Origin: Heterobilharzia americana
Lineage: Eukaryota; Platyhelminthes; Trematoda; Strigeidida; Schistosomatidae
DNA length: 64,000 nt
Reading direction: 5' to 3'
Assembly: GCA_944470555.2 (NCBI GenBank)
Contig: OX104134.1
Location: forward strand, 9,961,248-10,025,247
The position numbers and the translations under genes were made by a program. Each line of letters opens with the position of its first letter. Position 1 is the stretch's first letter. The notes under the pieces are model-generated. The model saw nothing but the letters and a program-made list of their open reading frames with translations, ran no database searches and was not told the origin of the DNA. Of this stretch, positions 1 to 12,422 are shown in pieces.

Positions 1-3000
1 GTTGCCACGGCAACTTTACATAGCATGACTGACGTTAGTGGTCACTATTTCATTCAATCAGTGTTTGAAATGAGTAATTTCGAGAGAATTTTCAATTATT
101 CTGTTCATTTATTGCGATATTTTTAATCTACAGTGCCATATTAAGCTTACATGTCAATATGCCGCATACCTAAAACGGTTATTAGAATTGGTATTCTACT
201 ACTCAAGCTACTGATTACGTTATCTCTCGCCAGATATTTGTGAAGCTGAGCGTTTTGTTTATGCTTATTGTTACAGGCCGCTGGATCCATAAGACGAGAT
301 TATAAATCATTTTTTATGTAAATGTAAACTGCTTAAAAATTATTTGCATTCACACTAAACTACCTTTTTTCTGTATATTAAAAAGATTCAGTTAATTTAC
401 AGCCTAATACCCGGAGTTTATCTCCTGAGTTTTACAATATTTTGATGTAGCAAACTATGTAGTCAGATGACTTGCCAGGTGTATTAAAATTTACAGATAT
501 AAGTGAAAGTTTACACCTATTTCGATCATTTCTGAAACCTACATTTCCTAATAAGCCAACAAACTAGGCGTGGAAAGGAGTAAAAAGATTAGTGACTCAC
601 AGAAATTCATATTGATGATATGCTTTTTCCATTCTAATTAAAAAAATGCATACATAATTTTCAAGTTGTTTTCTGTAACAACCATACGCTTGAAAAAAAC
701 ATTTTAAATATTCTCATTAAATATGACATCCAGTAGAGGAAGGAGTTGACTATAGTTCCCTATCAAATGTAATTCCTCAAAGATAATCAATATATAGTTT
801 GACCAATCAAGTTCACGAAATGATTTAGTCTACGCTAGAATATCATGGTCGATAAGAAGGAGACCTTTGTAGCAGAACGGTTCTCAGACAACAGTCAGCT
901 TATTTGGTTAATGACTGCTGTCCAGGCGCAGATAGTTATTCAGCAGCTTGGTGCTTACCTTTTGAATTTCGTCCACAATGACCAACCGCCTAGAAATTCA
1001 TCGTCAAATGGAGGCAACTTCAATCACTAAAAAATGAAACTGCAAAGTTGGAACAAGTGAGACGAAAAGAATGATAATACTACAAAGAAATTATAAAATA
1101 CAACTGAAGTCAATAGGAAGTGAGGTTATACAGTGAATGAAAATTCCTTTTTATAGAAAACCGCCCATCACATGAAGCAAGATATGTTATGAATAAATAC
1201 TTCAAAACTGACTTTTCTGTCAGCAAATGCCTGCAGTTATTGTTCTCCATAACTCTACAAATCTCAAGAAAGACGCATCTGGTCATTTATGCAATTTAGA
1301 CCGTTAGCGACTGACATCGCAAAGGGATACCAAGTGGTTTAATTCAGTCACTGTTAGCTTAATTTCTTTTTTTGACTCCCGATAGTGACAAAAGAAATAA
1401 TTCATATCCTATTTGCTGTCTGCCCTACTCCACTCATTTTTCTCTGTATTCCTACTATGAAAGCTCCTCACTAGCTGATCAGAAATCCGGAAAAAATGCT
1501 TCCTAGGCATTAATCTAAGCCTGTAACTTGCCTGTGGTGTCCACCTTCAGCTTTCATTTCTTGTAGCTGTCCAGGAAAGTATCTCACCGGTATGAAAAGC
1601 AGCATCAGCATACTGGAACTTAAGAATTTTAGCCTAGAATTAACTTGAACAGTACATTATAATCAAATGGGCTTTATGCAAATTTTCTTTCTTTTGAAAT
1701 TAGGCCTTGATTGATGTGATATCTGAAGTCGAAATTTTGAAGTTTCCCTATGTCTTGTCATATTTATTCTTTGATCTGTGTGTGCATTTTCTCAATGCTT
1801 TTTATGAAATTGTGTTTTACCTACTATTTTCTACTTGGAGATTGTTATTTAAAGCAACTTAGAAGTAGCCATACCTTGAAGAAGTCAATAAGTTCGTAAA
1901 AGTAGACATTTCCTGCAAGTGATTCGATCCCATCTAAATGCTTCTAAGTATCAGCATTCATTAGGTGAAACGCAACAAAAGTTTCATTTCTTAATATTAT
2001 TCACCTGTCACTATCTAATTCTAACCAAGTCACACATTATTGGCATAAACAATTTCACTAGTAAGCAGAAGTAATCATCAGAGATTAGCAGAATCAGTAA
2101 GTACTTTTATAAGTTCCGAAGAGTTAGGCTTTGGTTACGCTAACTCAACTTTCCTCTTCGGCTATTGCTTTACTGAATCCTTAAGTCAGCCGCTACTGTC
2201 AGCATAGTTATCATGACTGTATTTGATCACTTTTTAATGGTTTGGTAGTTCTACTTATTTTACATATTTCGAGATACTTTCGGTGGTTATGAGAACAGAG
2301 ACAAATAATGAATGATGGCTTGTGTGTCCTACTGCTATCGGGAAGTTACCCAGCTTCTCCTTAGTTCATAAGGCTAATGTCGTGATATGACAATAGAGAA
2401 CACGCTTCATCGTAAGACCACTTTTTTCCAACATTCTGAAAGCTTAAATGCTGGAGATTCTAGTTAAAGCCATAAGTATTCAAGGTGGCAAAGAAATTAT
2501 AAAAGGCAAAATTTATGTCAGGTCGTTCTTGCAAGAGGTTCTAAGGTTTTTTAAAATTTTCAGTTTTAAAGTCTAATGAATGAACTAACGAATGGAAGTC
2601 TTTTTTAATTAGTTTTATTAGATCTAGGTGCCAACGAATACCTAAGTGTCTAATTTATTAGAACCACCAGCTCTGATTACGATCGTCGTTTGATATATAG
2701 TCGTTTTTTATTTCAAATAGATTTAGTAATTTGCCTAATTCAGCTATATGAGCCTATTATATTCAAATTGAATCGACCATCAGTCTTCATTTTAACTCAG
2801 TAGTTAAAGCCACCATCATAATGTTTATTCGCAGTATATCTGGAGACTGAATGTGGAAAACTCATTGTAATCAAGGCAGCAATGGCGACTTCGATATCAA
2901 CAATTGCATTCACGCGTGATCTCAGAATTTAAAAAGCTCCCATCGTGTAAATTAGAACTAGACAAAAAGCAAACAATAACGTTCGCACTTATATCTAAAG

Positions 3001-3224
3001 ATACAAAAATTAAAACATTATAAGATTCCGGTTCAACTTATTAAAATACAAATATGAAAGAATATCCTTTTAATAATTCCTTGTCAATGTCTGCAGTTAT
3101 AAGACCGAGTTTGTTAATATAATAACAGACAAGTTTACTGCACAATCATTTTTAAATATCTGTATATGAAATCATGATTACAATTTGATTAGGTTTATGG
3201 ATTACAGCGTGACTCAAAAGTGAG
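1..3224. other. AT-rich non-coding DNA, no supported gene
   Basis: No splice-site-bounded exon, RNA gene or recognised repeat was found. A 61-codon open frame at 845-1030 (+) is slightly richer in GC and less repetitive than its surroundings, but it matches no family I know and has no convincing acceptor or donor. The rest is low-GC sequence broken by frequent stops on both strands, typical of schistosome intron or intergenic DNA. Confidence 0.6.
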
Positions 3225-3355
3225 CTCCAAGTTTGATGGATTGACATGAGTTGGAGAACCACCTTAACGTAGGACTCCACAGTGATGTGCACCCAAATTC
3301 GCGCCAGGGATTGAACCCAGGACCTCGAGGTTTCATGATGAGCCTACATCGCCTA
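3225..3355 (-). mobile_element. Hammerhead SINE, group A (copy A1)
   Basis: Read on the minus strand, the unit has a tRNA-like head with a B-box-like motif (GGGTTCAATCCC, complement of about 3307-3318), then a decayed hammerhead segment (TGGAGTCC near 3270) and a tail ending near the complement of 3235. The layout matches the other group A copies at 24076, 28640, 33450 and 43575. The catalytic core is badly eroded here, so this copy is surely inactive. A plus-strand motif at 3365-3410 beside it recurs next to other group A copies. Confidence 0.65.
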
Positions 3356-3364
3356 CTTTTGTAA

Positions 3365-3410
3365 ATTAGCGACATACTATGACCTTCATCCAATGCCGTT
3401 GTTGAATATT
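3365..3410. repeat. Conserved flank of group A SINEs
   Basis: This stretch (core around GACCTTCATCC and CCGTTGTTGAATA) is similar to 24283-24330 and 28845-28892. In all three places it lies just beyond the tRNA-like head of a minus-strand group A SINE, so it belongs to a larger composite repeat unit. Confidence 0.55.
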
Positions 3411-3414
3411 TTTC

Positions 3415-5014
3415 CTCACACCTGACTTGGTATGGGATGACAGATTGGATGTAAACTGCGTGTCAGATGATTTATAATGAAGGATAGTGAATGCATACAG
3501 CATGGAGAAAAAATCTAGGGTAAAGTTTAAAGTTGGGAGGAGAAGCTGATTAAAAATGTTTTGGAGAGAAGAAAGAGAACGGAAAAACTAGTGGTGAACC
3601 AAAGGGACCAGGGAAAATCTTTTAATCAGTTGAGGGTTAAGAAAGCAGTAAAGCCTGAACTTGTTCTTTTTGAATACAAAGCTCAGGCCCACTTTATCTT
3701 ATTGCTACATCTATTATATGTAGAATGCATCAGTGAGTAGCAGGTGATAGAGTCTTCAGAACGCGGTGCGTCACAGTAAAAGCTGTATTAGCATTTATTT
3801 GATCTCCTGCGTATACCAGATGTCCGAGGATAGAATTCTCAATGGACTTGACTTCATCCTTTGAAAATCAAGCTGGCAGATGCTTTTGTATCCTGAAACG
3901 GACGTATCTGCTACCATGTCTTATGCAACTTGCTTCACAGGAATGGTGGAACTGATATATACTTGCTGATATCCTCAAATTAAGTAAGGCGTCTGAAAGT
4001 CTACGACTGAACAGCTCCTGGCCACTAAAAGATAAACACAGAGGTCCCTAGTAGAATGTTTCATTTATTGATCTAGATAAGGGTTGTGACAGAATTTGAA
4101 TTACAAAAGCAGAAACAGAGATGTCTTCTGAGCTCTCGTCAATTCATATCTAAGAATATCATCAGCTATGTTTACTTTATAAACTTTCCAGGATTTTCAT
4201 TTTCTCTTAAAATCTCCTGATAAACTTAATTCTTTCTCTGCACATTCATTACAGCAGATTGATTTTGTTTTGATTTCTGAACGTCTAATAACATTTCGTT
4301 TTTGCTTCATAGGTAAAAATCTAGGGAAAAGTTGAATTATCCATGCAGATTTGTTGGTCACCCAAAGGTATTTTAAAATGTGCAGACAGTTTTAGCTATG
4401 GTGATAATAATAAAAATAACCGCAGCAGTTACGGTGACAGTTCTGATTCAAGCAGTCGTGACAGAGATGATTACAATTATCATATTCACGAAGCAGTTTT
4501 AGAATTTTGATACTTCGATGATCAAACTGGGTCAAAAGCTTGGAAGAATAAATGTTACTTAGTGCTAAATGACAAAGTGAATGGATAAATAAGTCTGAAC
4601 AGCAGCACCAAGCATATGAAAGTTTTGAACTATAAGGACTATAGGAAAATTTGATAATCACGCTATCTATTCAGTTATTACTGGTCGACAGGAAGATAAG
4701 TAGTACACAAACTCCTTTCGGAAATAAAGGCCAAGATATTTAGCTCTAATTCACATAAATTCCGCTGTGTGCACAAGATGAGTTCGAATTCAATTCAAAA
4801 AGATATGTAGTTTACGATAGTCTTGAAAGCACCTTTTTTATCTACTGAGTTATAACTATCAACCAGATGAGATAAAACAGAGATTCTTGAGAGTTTTATC
4901 TACTTCTTTTCTAACCATGAAGGTATATGCTCAGCACATACCTGTCAAGTTTTCTAGTAGTATGTCCTTTAAAGCTTTCTCCACATGAATGGCTCATTAT
5001 GTAAATATATAAAG
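3415..5014. other. AT-rich non-coding DNA
   Basis: No gene supported. The 89-codon minus frame at 4392-4661 is low-complexity (runs of Tyr, His and Cys from simple sequence) and is not accepted as coding. Confidence 0.6.
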
Positions 5015-5025
5015 GGACGGCTAAA

Positions 5026-5820
5026 ATGGCCGACAAGGCAGCCCAGATTGCAAACGAGATGAAGAGGTATCACATTGAAGTGCTTGGAATTTGTGAAAGC
5101 AGATGGAATGGAAGTGGACTCTCCAAACTATCAACTGGAGAATCAATAATCTACTCCGACACTCTCACCCAGACGACAACCACGAGCACAGCACACTGAG
5201 TTTTCGAGTGGCTTTCATGATGTCCCCAACAGCATCGAAGGCTCACTTCCATGAAGTGGGAACCGATCTCCTCCAGCTGGATCATGACAGCGAGGTTCAA
5301 CTCGAAAGGAAGGAAGGTCACACAACGTCATACAATGCTACACTACGCTACACACCTACAAATAATGCAGACGAAGAGAAGAAGGAGGAATTCAACAGAC
5401 AACTTCAATCAACACTGGACAAGACCTCATTTGACGATATCAAAATTCTAATGGGCGACATGAATGGCAAACTGGGGGGGACAACACAAGAAGAGAACTA
5501 ACCATGGGTGGAGAAGCGCTCGGCGAGGTGATGAACGACAATGGAGAATTGTTTGCAGAATTCTGTGCATTCAACGATTTGGTGATTGGAGTGGGCAGTG
5601 TGTTCAAGCACAAGGATATCCACAGAGCGACATGGATTTCACCAGACACCAGGACACAATAAAAATCAAATCGACTTTATCTCAATCTCAAGAAAATGGA
5701 GACGTAGTCAGCCTACTTGACACAAGATCAAGAAGAGGAGCAGATGTAGGTTCAGACCACTCACTATCTAGTGCAAGGAACCCTCCAAATCAAGTTAAAA
5801 GTCCTCAAGGAAGCTGGTGA
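5026..5820 (+). pseudogene. Family 1 endonuclease domain remnant (APE type)
   Basis: This is the N-terminal endonuclease of the retrotransposon, which in active elements nicks the target DNA to prime reverse transcription. The frame opening at 5026 shows EVLGICESRWNGSG, the glutamate-containing motif typical of these endonucleases, then hits a stop near 5200. The plus-strand frame from 5103 carries the aspartate motif LMGDMNGKLGG, and another carries RRGADVGSDHSL, the C-terminal SDH motif. The three catalytic motifs survive but sit in different frames, so no functional enzyme can be made. The domain is about as long as in intact relatives, lacking roughly the first 20 residues. It is followed directly by the reverse transcriptase remnant. 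Confidence 0.85.
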
Positions 5821-5933
5821 TAGACCGCAGTTCAAGTACAACACTCGGAAACTGAAGGATGGAACTACAAAGGAAATCTTCACGGCAGCCATCAAGACAA
5901 AATAGGAGAGGTTAAGCAACATCCCTGAAGGAA

Positions 5934-6404
5934 GTGAAGAGGAGTGCACGGAAAGACAAAAGACACTTCTATGACACATTGGCAAGTGAAGCAGAACAGG
6001 CTGCAGGCAAGAGAGACCTGACGACATTGTATCAAATAACCAGGTTGCTATCAGGGAAGAGACCAACACAGATGAAACCAATAAAAGATGAAGAAGGAAA
6101 TTTAATTACGAGAGAAGAGAAACAAAGGAAACAGTGGGCTGACCACTTCAAGAAACTCTTGAATCGACCACCACCACCTGCACTTCGTCCAGAAATACCA
6201 CCTACAGCCGCTGAACTACAAGTGAACATAAATCCTCCAACGAAAATGGAAGTCCTGAACGCCATAAAGCTACTGAAATGCGGGAAAGCAGCAGGACCAG
6301 ATGGGGTCCAGCCAGAAGCACTGAGAGCAGACGCAGAGACAACAGCAGACATGCTCACACTACTATTGCAGAAGGTGTGGAAGGAAGAGAAGGTACCTGG
6401 CTAG
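5934..6404 (+). pseudogene. Family 1 linker and N-terminal reverse transcriptase region
   Basis: A 156-codon open frame covers the linker between endonuclease and polymerase and the first RT motif. Recognisable parts are AGKRDLTTLYQITRLLSG, REEKQRKQWADHF and KCGKAAGPDGVQPEALRA; the last is the GPDG/N motif that opens the RT in this kind of element. It ends at a stop where relatives continue into a DWKKGY-like segment, which is found here in another frame just downstream. The same linker occurs in the copy at 15087-15255, where the following 601 bases are deleted. It is part of a dead polyprotein and not a host gene. Confidence 0.85.
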
Positions 6405-7260
6405 TGATTGGAAGAAGGGTTACCTTGTCAAACTGCCGAAGAAAGGAGACCTCAGTGTTTGCAAGAACCTGCGCAGAATCACTCTCCTGTCCACCCAAAG
6501 CAAGCAAAATATTATGCTATATCATCCTGGAGAGGCTAAAGAATGCACTGGATTCAAAACTACGACCGGAACAGGCTGGCTGGCTGGATTCAGGAAGTAC
6601 AAATCATCTGTGGACAAAATTGCAACGCTACGCTACGCACCATCATAGAACAGAGTATAGAATGGCACTCAACTCAACTCCACCTCAACTTTATCGACTT
6701 TGAGAAGGCCTTTGACAGCGTCGACTGAGAAGTAATTTGGAAACTGCTTCAACACTACGGAATACCACAAACCTCTATCAACCTCATTCAACAACTATAT
6801 GAAGACGCCATATGCCAGCCAAATAATTCACAATGGGAAGCTCAGTGATGCTTTGGAAGTGAAGACAGGAGTGAAACAAGGTTGCCTACTATCCCCCATG
6901 ATATTCCTGATTGTGGTCGACTGGATCATGCAGCAAACAGTGGGGAGCAAGAAGAGGGGGATACGCTGGACTACTGAAAAGAACCTAGAAGACTTAGATT
7001 TCGCCGATGACTTATGTCTGATGTCACACAAACTTGAAGATCTACAGGCGAAAACTAACAAGTTGGCAGAGGAGGCAGAGAAGATGGGACTTCCTTCAGG
7101 TGAATATAGAGAAGACAGAAGTGATGAAGATACCGCACCAACGACAACAACAAACTCCAGTCACCATGAACGGGAGAAACTTAAAGGAAGTAGCCTCCTT
7201 CACTTATCTAGGAAGCACTGTTTCAACTACAGGCAGCATAGGCACAGATGAGGACGTCAA
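6405..7260 (+). pseudogene. Family 1 reverse transcriptase core remnant
   Basis: RT fingers and palm motifs are visible across several frames: NFIDFEKAFDSVD (first catalytic Asp motif, about 6690-6728), TGVKQGCLLSPMIFLIVVDW (6865-6925) and EDLDFADDLCLMSH (about 6988-7030), which holds the catalytic Asp pair. The catalytic residues are intact, but stops after AFDSVD and frame changes near 6790 and 7100 break the enzyme. Spacing between motifs is normal, so decay is by point mutation and small indels and not by large deletion. Confidence 0.88.
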
Positions 7261-7815
7261 AGTCAGAATCGGAAAAGCAAGACAGGCGTTCATTAACCTG
7301 AAACCAGTGTGGAGATCTTCCGCACTCAGCATGTGGAACAAGATACGGATTTTCAACACAAACATCAGTCAAGTCAGTGCTTCCTTTTGTATGGTTCAGA
7401 GACTTTGCGCGTTACGAAAGGGATTTCCAACAAACTACAGACATTCATCAACAACTGCCTACACTGGCTCGTTATTGAAGATGAGATGGCCAGAACGAAT
7501 CTGCAACAAGGAACTCTGGGAACGAACCAACCAAGAACCTATCACGCAACAAATATGCAGAAGGAAGTGGAGATGGATTGGGCATACATTGAGAAGGCCG
7601 ACTGGGGACATCACGCGTCAGGCCCTCGAGTGGAATCCCTATAGGAAGCGACGAGTTGAGCGTATGAGGCGAGGGTGACATGGAGGAGATTGTGTGAGGA
7701 GGAAATGAGAGCTTTTGGGCTGTCTTGGAGCCAGGTCGAAAAGATTTCAGAGAACAGAGTTCACTGGAGGCGTGTTACTGAAGCCCTATATTCCATTAGG
7801 AACCCAAGGGACTAA
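7034..7815 (+). pseudogene. Family 1 C-terminal polyprotein region
   Basis: The region after the RT palm reads SFTYLGSTVSTTG, VRIGKARQAFINLKPVWRSS and WNKIRIFNTN, then, after a frame change near 7380, WERTNQEPITQQICRRKWRW, IGHTLRRPTGDITRQALEWN and, close to the end, WSQVEKISENRVHW. This is the conserved thumb and C-terminal part of the family. In intact elements the segment around 7378-7400 encodes a VLLYG.E-like motif, here partly recognisable. The stop at about 7813-7815 appears to be the natural end of the protein, just before the simple-repeat tail. Confidence 0.85.
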
Positions 7816-7832
7816 TATTAATAATAATAATA

Positions 7833-10800
7833 TCTTTCATCTGAGCAACAACCACTGGTCGGCTGGAAAGTGATTAATAGAATTTACCAGTGACTAGAGT
7901 CTTCTTAACGGCATTATCAACTCGTATTCAACACTTATTTTTGACACAGTTGATGCAGCGTCAATAGACTTGCTGTAGCCAAATATGAATCATGTCCCTG
8001 TTAAAATGGTCAAACAGATAGCTGATTGGTCAGTGTTTTCTGCGTAATGTGTGATCTGTATATTCGTCCGTAACACTGATCTAGGTTAATGTGATTTTCA
8101 TTTGACTGATCGATTATTAACCTTGTTGAAATGGTTTTGTTATTGACATTTCATTATTGGTTCCATTATTATCCACTATCTGGGAAGACAATTTTTCTAT
8201 ATTAAACTCGGCAGTTTTTGAAAATTTCCGATTTTCCATGAAGCAGTAAATCTTGCCTTCCTATTCTCGTCTTTAGTGTCTTTCACTAGTGGAGGGACAG
8301 TAACCCAGCAATCAGTATCCATTTTTGTGTATAAAGACAGTTCCTAACTTGAATATCACCAGTCAGAAGAAATCCCACAATCTCGTATTATTGGTTACAC
8401 CAGTCACATACATAAAAACATATGGAAACTCATCTTTTTGAGTTTAGCTGCGGACATGATTTATGGAAGTATTTCGAACATCGCCCTTTCTCATCAATAT
8501 ACTTGTAATATTGAAGTAAGATGCCTAAGAACACTAGTGACAAAGTTATTGTATCTGTGAAGAAAAGCTTACCTAAATATAACTATATTTTGCTCGGTGC
8601 TTTCTGTTATTGCCTAAGTATTTTTTTCATGCACATTCCCTAAATGAAACTTATGCAAAAATAAAGTGATATAAGCAGATTGATGAGGTTCTAGTTAGAG
8701 TCGGTATAATGAACTTTATAAAAATCACAAACATTTTTAAGTAGACCCCAGAAACCTAAACATACTGAGAAAACTTAACAGAACAGTAGCAAACAAACTT
8801 GTTTGTCTAAAAATACCCAACAGTGCAAGCGTGAGTGAGACTATAGAACAATACAAGTAGTCAAAATGAATATACTCAGTGAAGTGTTAATCTAATTAAA
8901 AAATTCAGGTTTTCGGCTGGAAAGTTTAACGAGTAGGAGAATTGGGACTGAATTTCTTTTTCAGTGTTAGACGCTTCTATTTATTTGAGTGTTCTAAAAA
9001 AAGCAACTATAAACTACGCGTCAGTCAAAAAGCATAGGTAGCTGGACGAAACTAAAGAACAACAAGAAAGTGAAGTAAACTTAATTCATTACCATCTGGT
9101 CATAAATCAGCTTAGTGCTATTTTATAGATCAAATAATTGCATGATACAAACAGCACTTCGGTTACTAGTGGTTTCTGCTTAATTCATATGTTTATTTTC
9201 TTCAATCAACTTTCAGCGCATGTTTCTTATACAGAAAGCAAAGAAGATATTCAAAGATGAAGTAATTAATGTGGTCGAAGTCAGGAAAAATGATGATAAA
9301 AATTAATTTGTTGACTCAGTAACAAGAGTTGTATTAATTAGAATGGATAAGACTTGTGAATTGTCAATAAAATGCCCACGAAATTTTTTTAGACACTCTT
9401 AACATGGATCCCTCATTTTGTTGTAAGACTACCTAGATTTTTGATTTTCATAATGCATCGTCCTCTTTGTGAATGGCTTCATACTGGTTGCTTTAATTAC
9501 CAAGCAATATCATTATATTATTTTTTTCAAATGACACCTATCATTATGATCAATTCTGAAAAGTATGCCAACCTAGTTTGATGACTTATACGAGAAAAAA
9601 CCGATAAAAATTAGGTTCCATCTCTACTTCGAATCACATAGTAGCTTTTTTAACATTATCTGACTCCTTTCAGAGACTGAGATGATCCAACTTTCCAAAT
9701 CTTGCCGCAACATTTTGTGTCGGCTTACGTCACCATCCACAATGTTTTCAGTCTACCAGCGGTTGCTATCCAAGAGGGTTTGTTTGGCCGTTTTTCGGTT
9801 ATTCAATATCGGCAGGTACCTTGAATTACTCCGTAACGTTCCAGTTCTCTACATCTCAAGTCAGGAAAACAAGATGCACACGGAACTCAACCAGGAAGTT
9901 CCAGTTCTTCTACATAGCAATGAACAATAATCAGGGAATAAATTAGTCACTACTATGTATTGATCAGACCGCCTGAAACATTTACGAGCCTAAATCCATT
10001 TTAGCTAACAGTAATTAAGGTAGTAGATGATAACTTGCACATGTCCTGGTCATCTGAGTCAGTAAAGGTTCACAGCCTCATCAACTACCAATCCCTTTAA
10101 CTGTAAACTATCTGCCTAACTTTTCCTTAACTGATATGGTGGCTGCATGATACTTGGCCCATGCTGAGAAGGCGGTGATTGTCAACATATGAAGCCTTCT
10201 TATGACCCGAATACTTAATAGCTATGTTTAACAACCATATGGTAGAAAAGAGTAATCCGATACACACCATACTTGACTCTGAGTAAGGAATCGGATATCA
10301 CACCGGTAGCATTATTGGTTTAGGTTGACGAAAGACAGTCGAGGATTTTGCATTCACGGAGAGATTTCCCTGGTTACTGACCCAGCCTGGCTGGTTTGGT
10401 TTCCCAGGTAAGTGAGGTGTAAAACACACTCAGTCACTCTACAACTTAGCGTTAGTTGGGCATCACCGCAGACCAAAACTATGAAAGAAATTTAATTTTG
10501 GGTTTGTGAAAGACGTATACAAAATCGTCGCTCAAATCTGTCAGTCACTGAGGTTGACAGAGTTTATACTGAAGATCCCTCAACTAAGCAGTGTACGTTT
10601 TAATAAAGCTGACTTTGTAGTTAATTGGTGCTTGCGCTGCAAAATGGTTGCAATATGCACAAACGACGGTTTTGCAAGGTGTACGCAACAGTACTAAAAT
10701 AAAAAATAAATGATGACTCGATCTCACACGGTAAAATCTAAATATATGGACTTCTTGGTTCATGATTCACATTACTTTTCTTTGATAAATGCAAGATATA

Positions 10801-12249
10801 CAGTCCAAAAATATAGGGTTTTTAAGGTATCTTACGAATCGAGTTTAGAAGAACTTGACTGCAAACCGTTGTAAGCAAAAGTCTGATGAGTGTAGAGAAA
10901 ACTCTGTTCGCAATTTCTGCAGTACGGTATATACCACAACTTTTCACATGAGTCGGCTGAAATTATTAATATATTTAACTCAAATGACCAGTTAAGATTC
11001 TCAATTTTCAGTTAATGTTGTTTTTCCTCCGTAGCTTTGGTAGCTTTTATGTATCACTTAACTTTTCACTCATTACAGAAATAATAGGTTCATAGACATA
11101 GCCACATTACTGAAGTATAATATGTTTATGAAAAGGGTTTCTTTTATCAGTACAATGCTTTTAAAATGTTATCATTCGTTTTTAAATAAGAAAATCTTAT
11201 TACATAACTAAACCACTGTATTCATCTGTATTTATTTATCCTAACTTCTTAAGTGTACAAAACTTCCCTCAGTGAAAAGTATTTTTATTTAAAAAGGCTA
11301 CTCAGTGTTCATTTAATCGCAAATGCAATTGCTGGGCAGTATCCGTATCATCATTTGTGTTTATAATCTGTTCTGTTTAGCCCTTTGTACGATACTTGAC
11401 TGCGTAATATGTGTAAACATATGTGGTAGATTACTGAATTATTTTTAAGTTGACTACCTAGGTTTTTTCTTTTTCTGTGATTTACATTAATAAATCAATG
11501 AATATTAGCAGTTATACATGTTAATAATATAACAGCCACCATCACCACTTTTAAAACAGTTACCTAAATTTTCTAATGTGCTTCTATCCTACCTGATATA
11601 AACGTATAAATGGTCATAGTTCCGTAAATTTCAACAGCCTATTCCCTGTTCTCTTCTGCGCTGTAATACAAACACGACCAACAGTATTCATTATTCTAGA
11701 ATATGCTAATCAATATTATCATATCTGGCTGAATGCGTACTGCCTTATCAGAAAAAAAGGAAGAATTCTTTTTCAGTGTGTGTTACAATTTAGTGCAAAA
11801 AATTAAAATCATTTCAAGAACAGGTGCAAAACCTGCTTTCTAGTTCTCGCTGTAATAAATGATAAGGTAAGATTCAGTAAAAATTGCTGAATCATAATAA
11901 ACACTCGTTCTTGTTGTAAATTAAGAGAAAAGAACATGCGAAGAAGGTTATGGAATGCTTTAGTGGCAAAAAGTAGAGATTCTGAATTACTGAAGTGTCA
12001 GTGTATAAGTGGTTCAAGTTAGTATTAGTAAGTGGACTTCAACCAGTCATCATAATGATAATATCCTTATTTTAAGCCTAAATGGATTTTATCATGACTG
12101 AAGAATTGGATGAAATTCTTTAACTTCATTTTAAGAGAAGAAAACAGAATATACTTAATACTACCAGGTATCAGTTTGGTCAATTCGATGATGGAATAAT
12201 GCAAGCAGCATTATAAAAACTGTAGCTTCCCACAAGAAGTGGTTACCGT
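7833..12249. other. AT-rich non-coding DNA with one GC-richer patch
   Basis: No exon is supported. Bases 9680-10460 are noticeably richer in GC than the flanks. They contain an 82-codon frame (9682-9930) in which a GTTCCAGTTCT motif recurs at about 9838 and 9896, and a TTTCCCAGGTAAGT string near 10404-10416 that looks like a splice donor but has no good open frame before it. I read this as an old unassigned repeat. The remainder is low-GC sequence with nothing recognisable. Confidence 0.5.
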
Positions 12250-12422
12250 GAGTCATTGGCGTAGTGGATAACGCTCTGGTGTTCATAGCGACCGATCCCG
12301 GTTTCGAGTCCTAGTAGGAACAACATCACTCACCGGGAGGTAGGTAAGTCCAGCCGACGGGTTTCAAATAGTACGAAATGGGTGTCCTGAATCCCATTAC
12401 TAACTACTATCCATTATTAATA
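12250..12422 (+). mobile_element. Hammerhead SINE, group B (copy B1)
   Basis: The tRNA-like head starts near 12250 with an A-box-like TGGCGTAGTGG and has a B-box-like GGTTTCGAGTCC at 12300-12311 (one inserted T against the usual GGTTCGANNCC). It is followed by a spacer, a hammerhead core at 12349-12391 and a tail ending in ACTACTATCCATTATTAAT. Copies B2-B4 share this layout. The head is the presumed RNA polymerase III promoter. It matches the Sm-alpha class of schistosome repeats. Confidence 0.8.
12349..12391 (+). ncRNA. Hammerhead ribozyme core, decayed (in B1)
   Basis: The segment CCGACGGGTTTCAAATAGTA followed by CGAAAT aligns with the schistosome hammerhead (CUGAUGAGUCC, loop CAAAUA, GGACGAAAC). 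The loop and the GAAA run are kept, and a GTC cleavage-type triplet follows at about 12383. The core CUGANGA is changed to CCGACGG and stem II pairs poorly, so self-cleavage is unlikely. Confidence 0.65.

Larger units (their letters stand above)
5015..7832 (+). mobile_element. Non-LTR retrotransposon family 1, decayed near-full coding copy
   Basis: One strand holds, in order, an APE-type endonuclease, a reverse transcriptase and the C-terminal region of a single non-LTR polyprotein, broken by stops and frameshifts. The 5' end is truncated: the endonuclease start present in the copy at 14642 is missing, and homology begins near 5015. The 3' end is natural: coding similarity stops at about 7815 and is followed by a short ATA/TAA simple-repeat tail, as in RTE-type elements that end in microsatellite tails rather than poly(A). 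Family features (DLDFADDL, FTYLGS, long Trp-rich C-terminus) fit the RTE/SR2-like elements of schistosomes, but the clade call is tentative. It is a fossil. Confidence 0.9.

Noticed and set aside
845..1030. 61-codon open frame starting MVDKKETFVAERF
   Set aside because: No convincing splice sites, no recognised domain and only slightly better than random composition.
4392..4661. 89-codon minus-strand frame
   Set aside because: Low-complexity translation from simple AT-rich sequence.
10882..10912. CTGATGAGTGTAGAGAAAAC as a hammerhead ribozyme
   Set aside because: It has the core words, but no stem II, no outer stem, no tRNA-like head and no tail of the SINE groups; likely chance.
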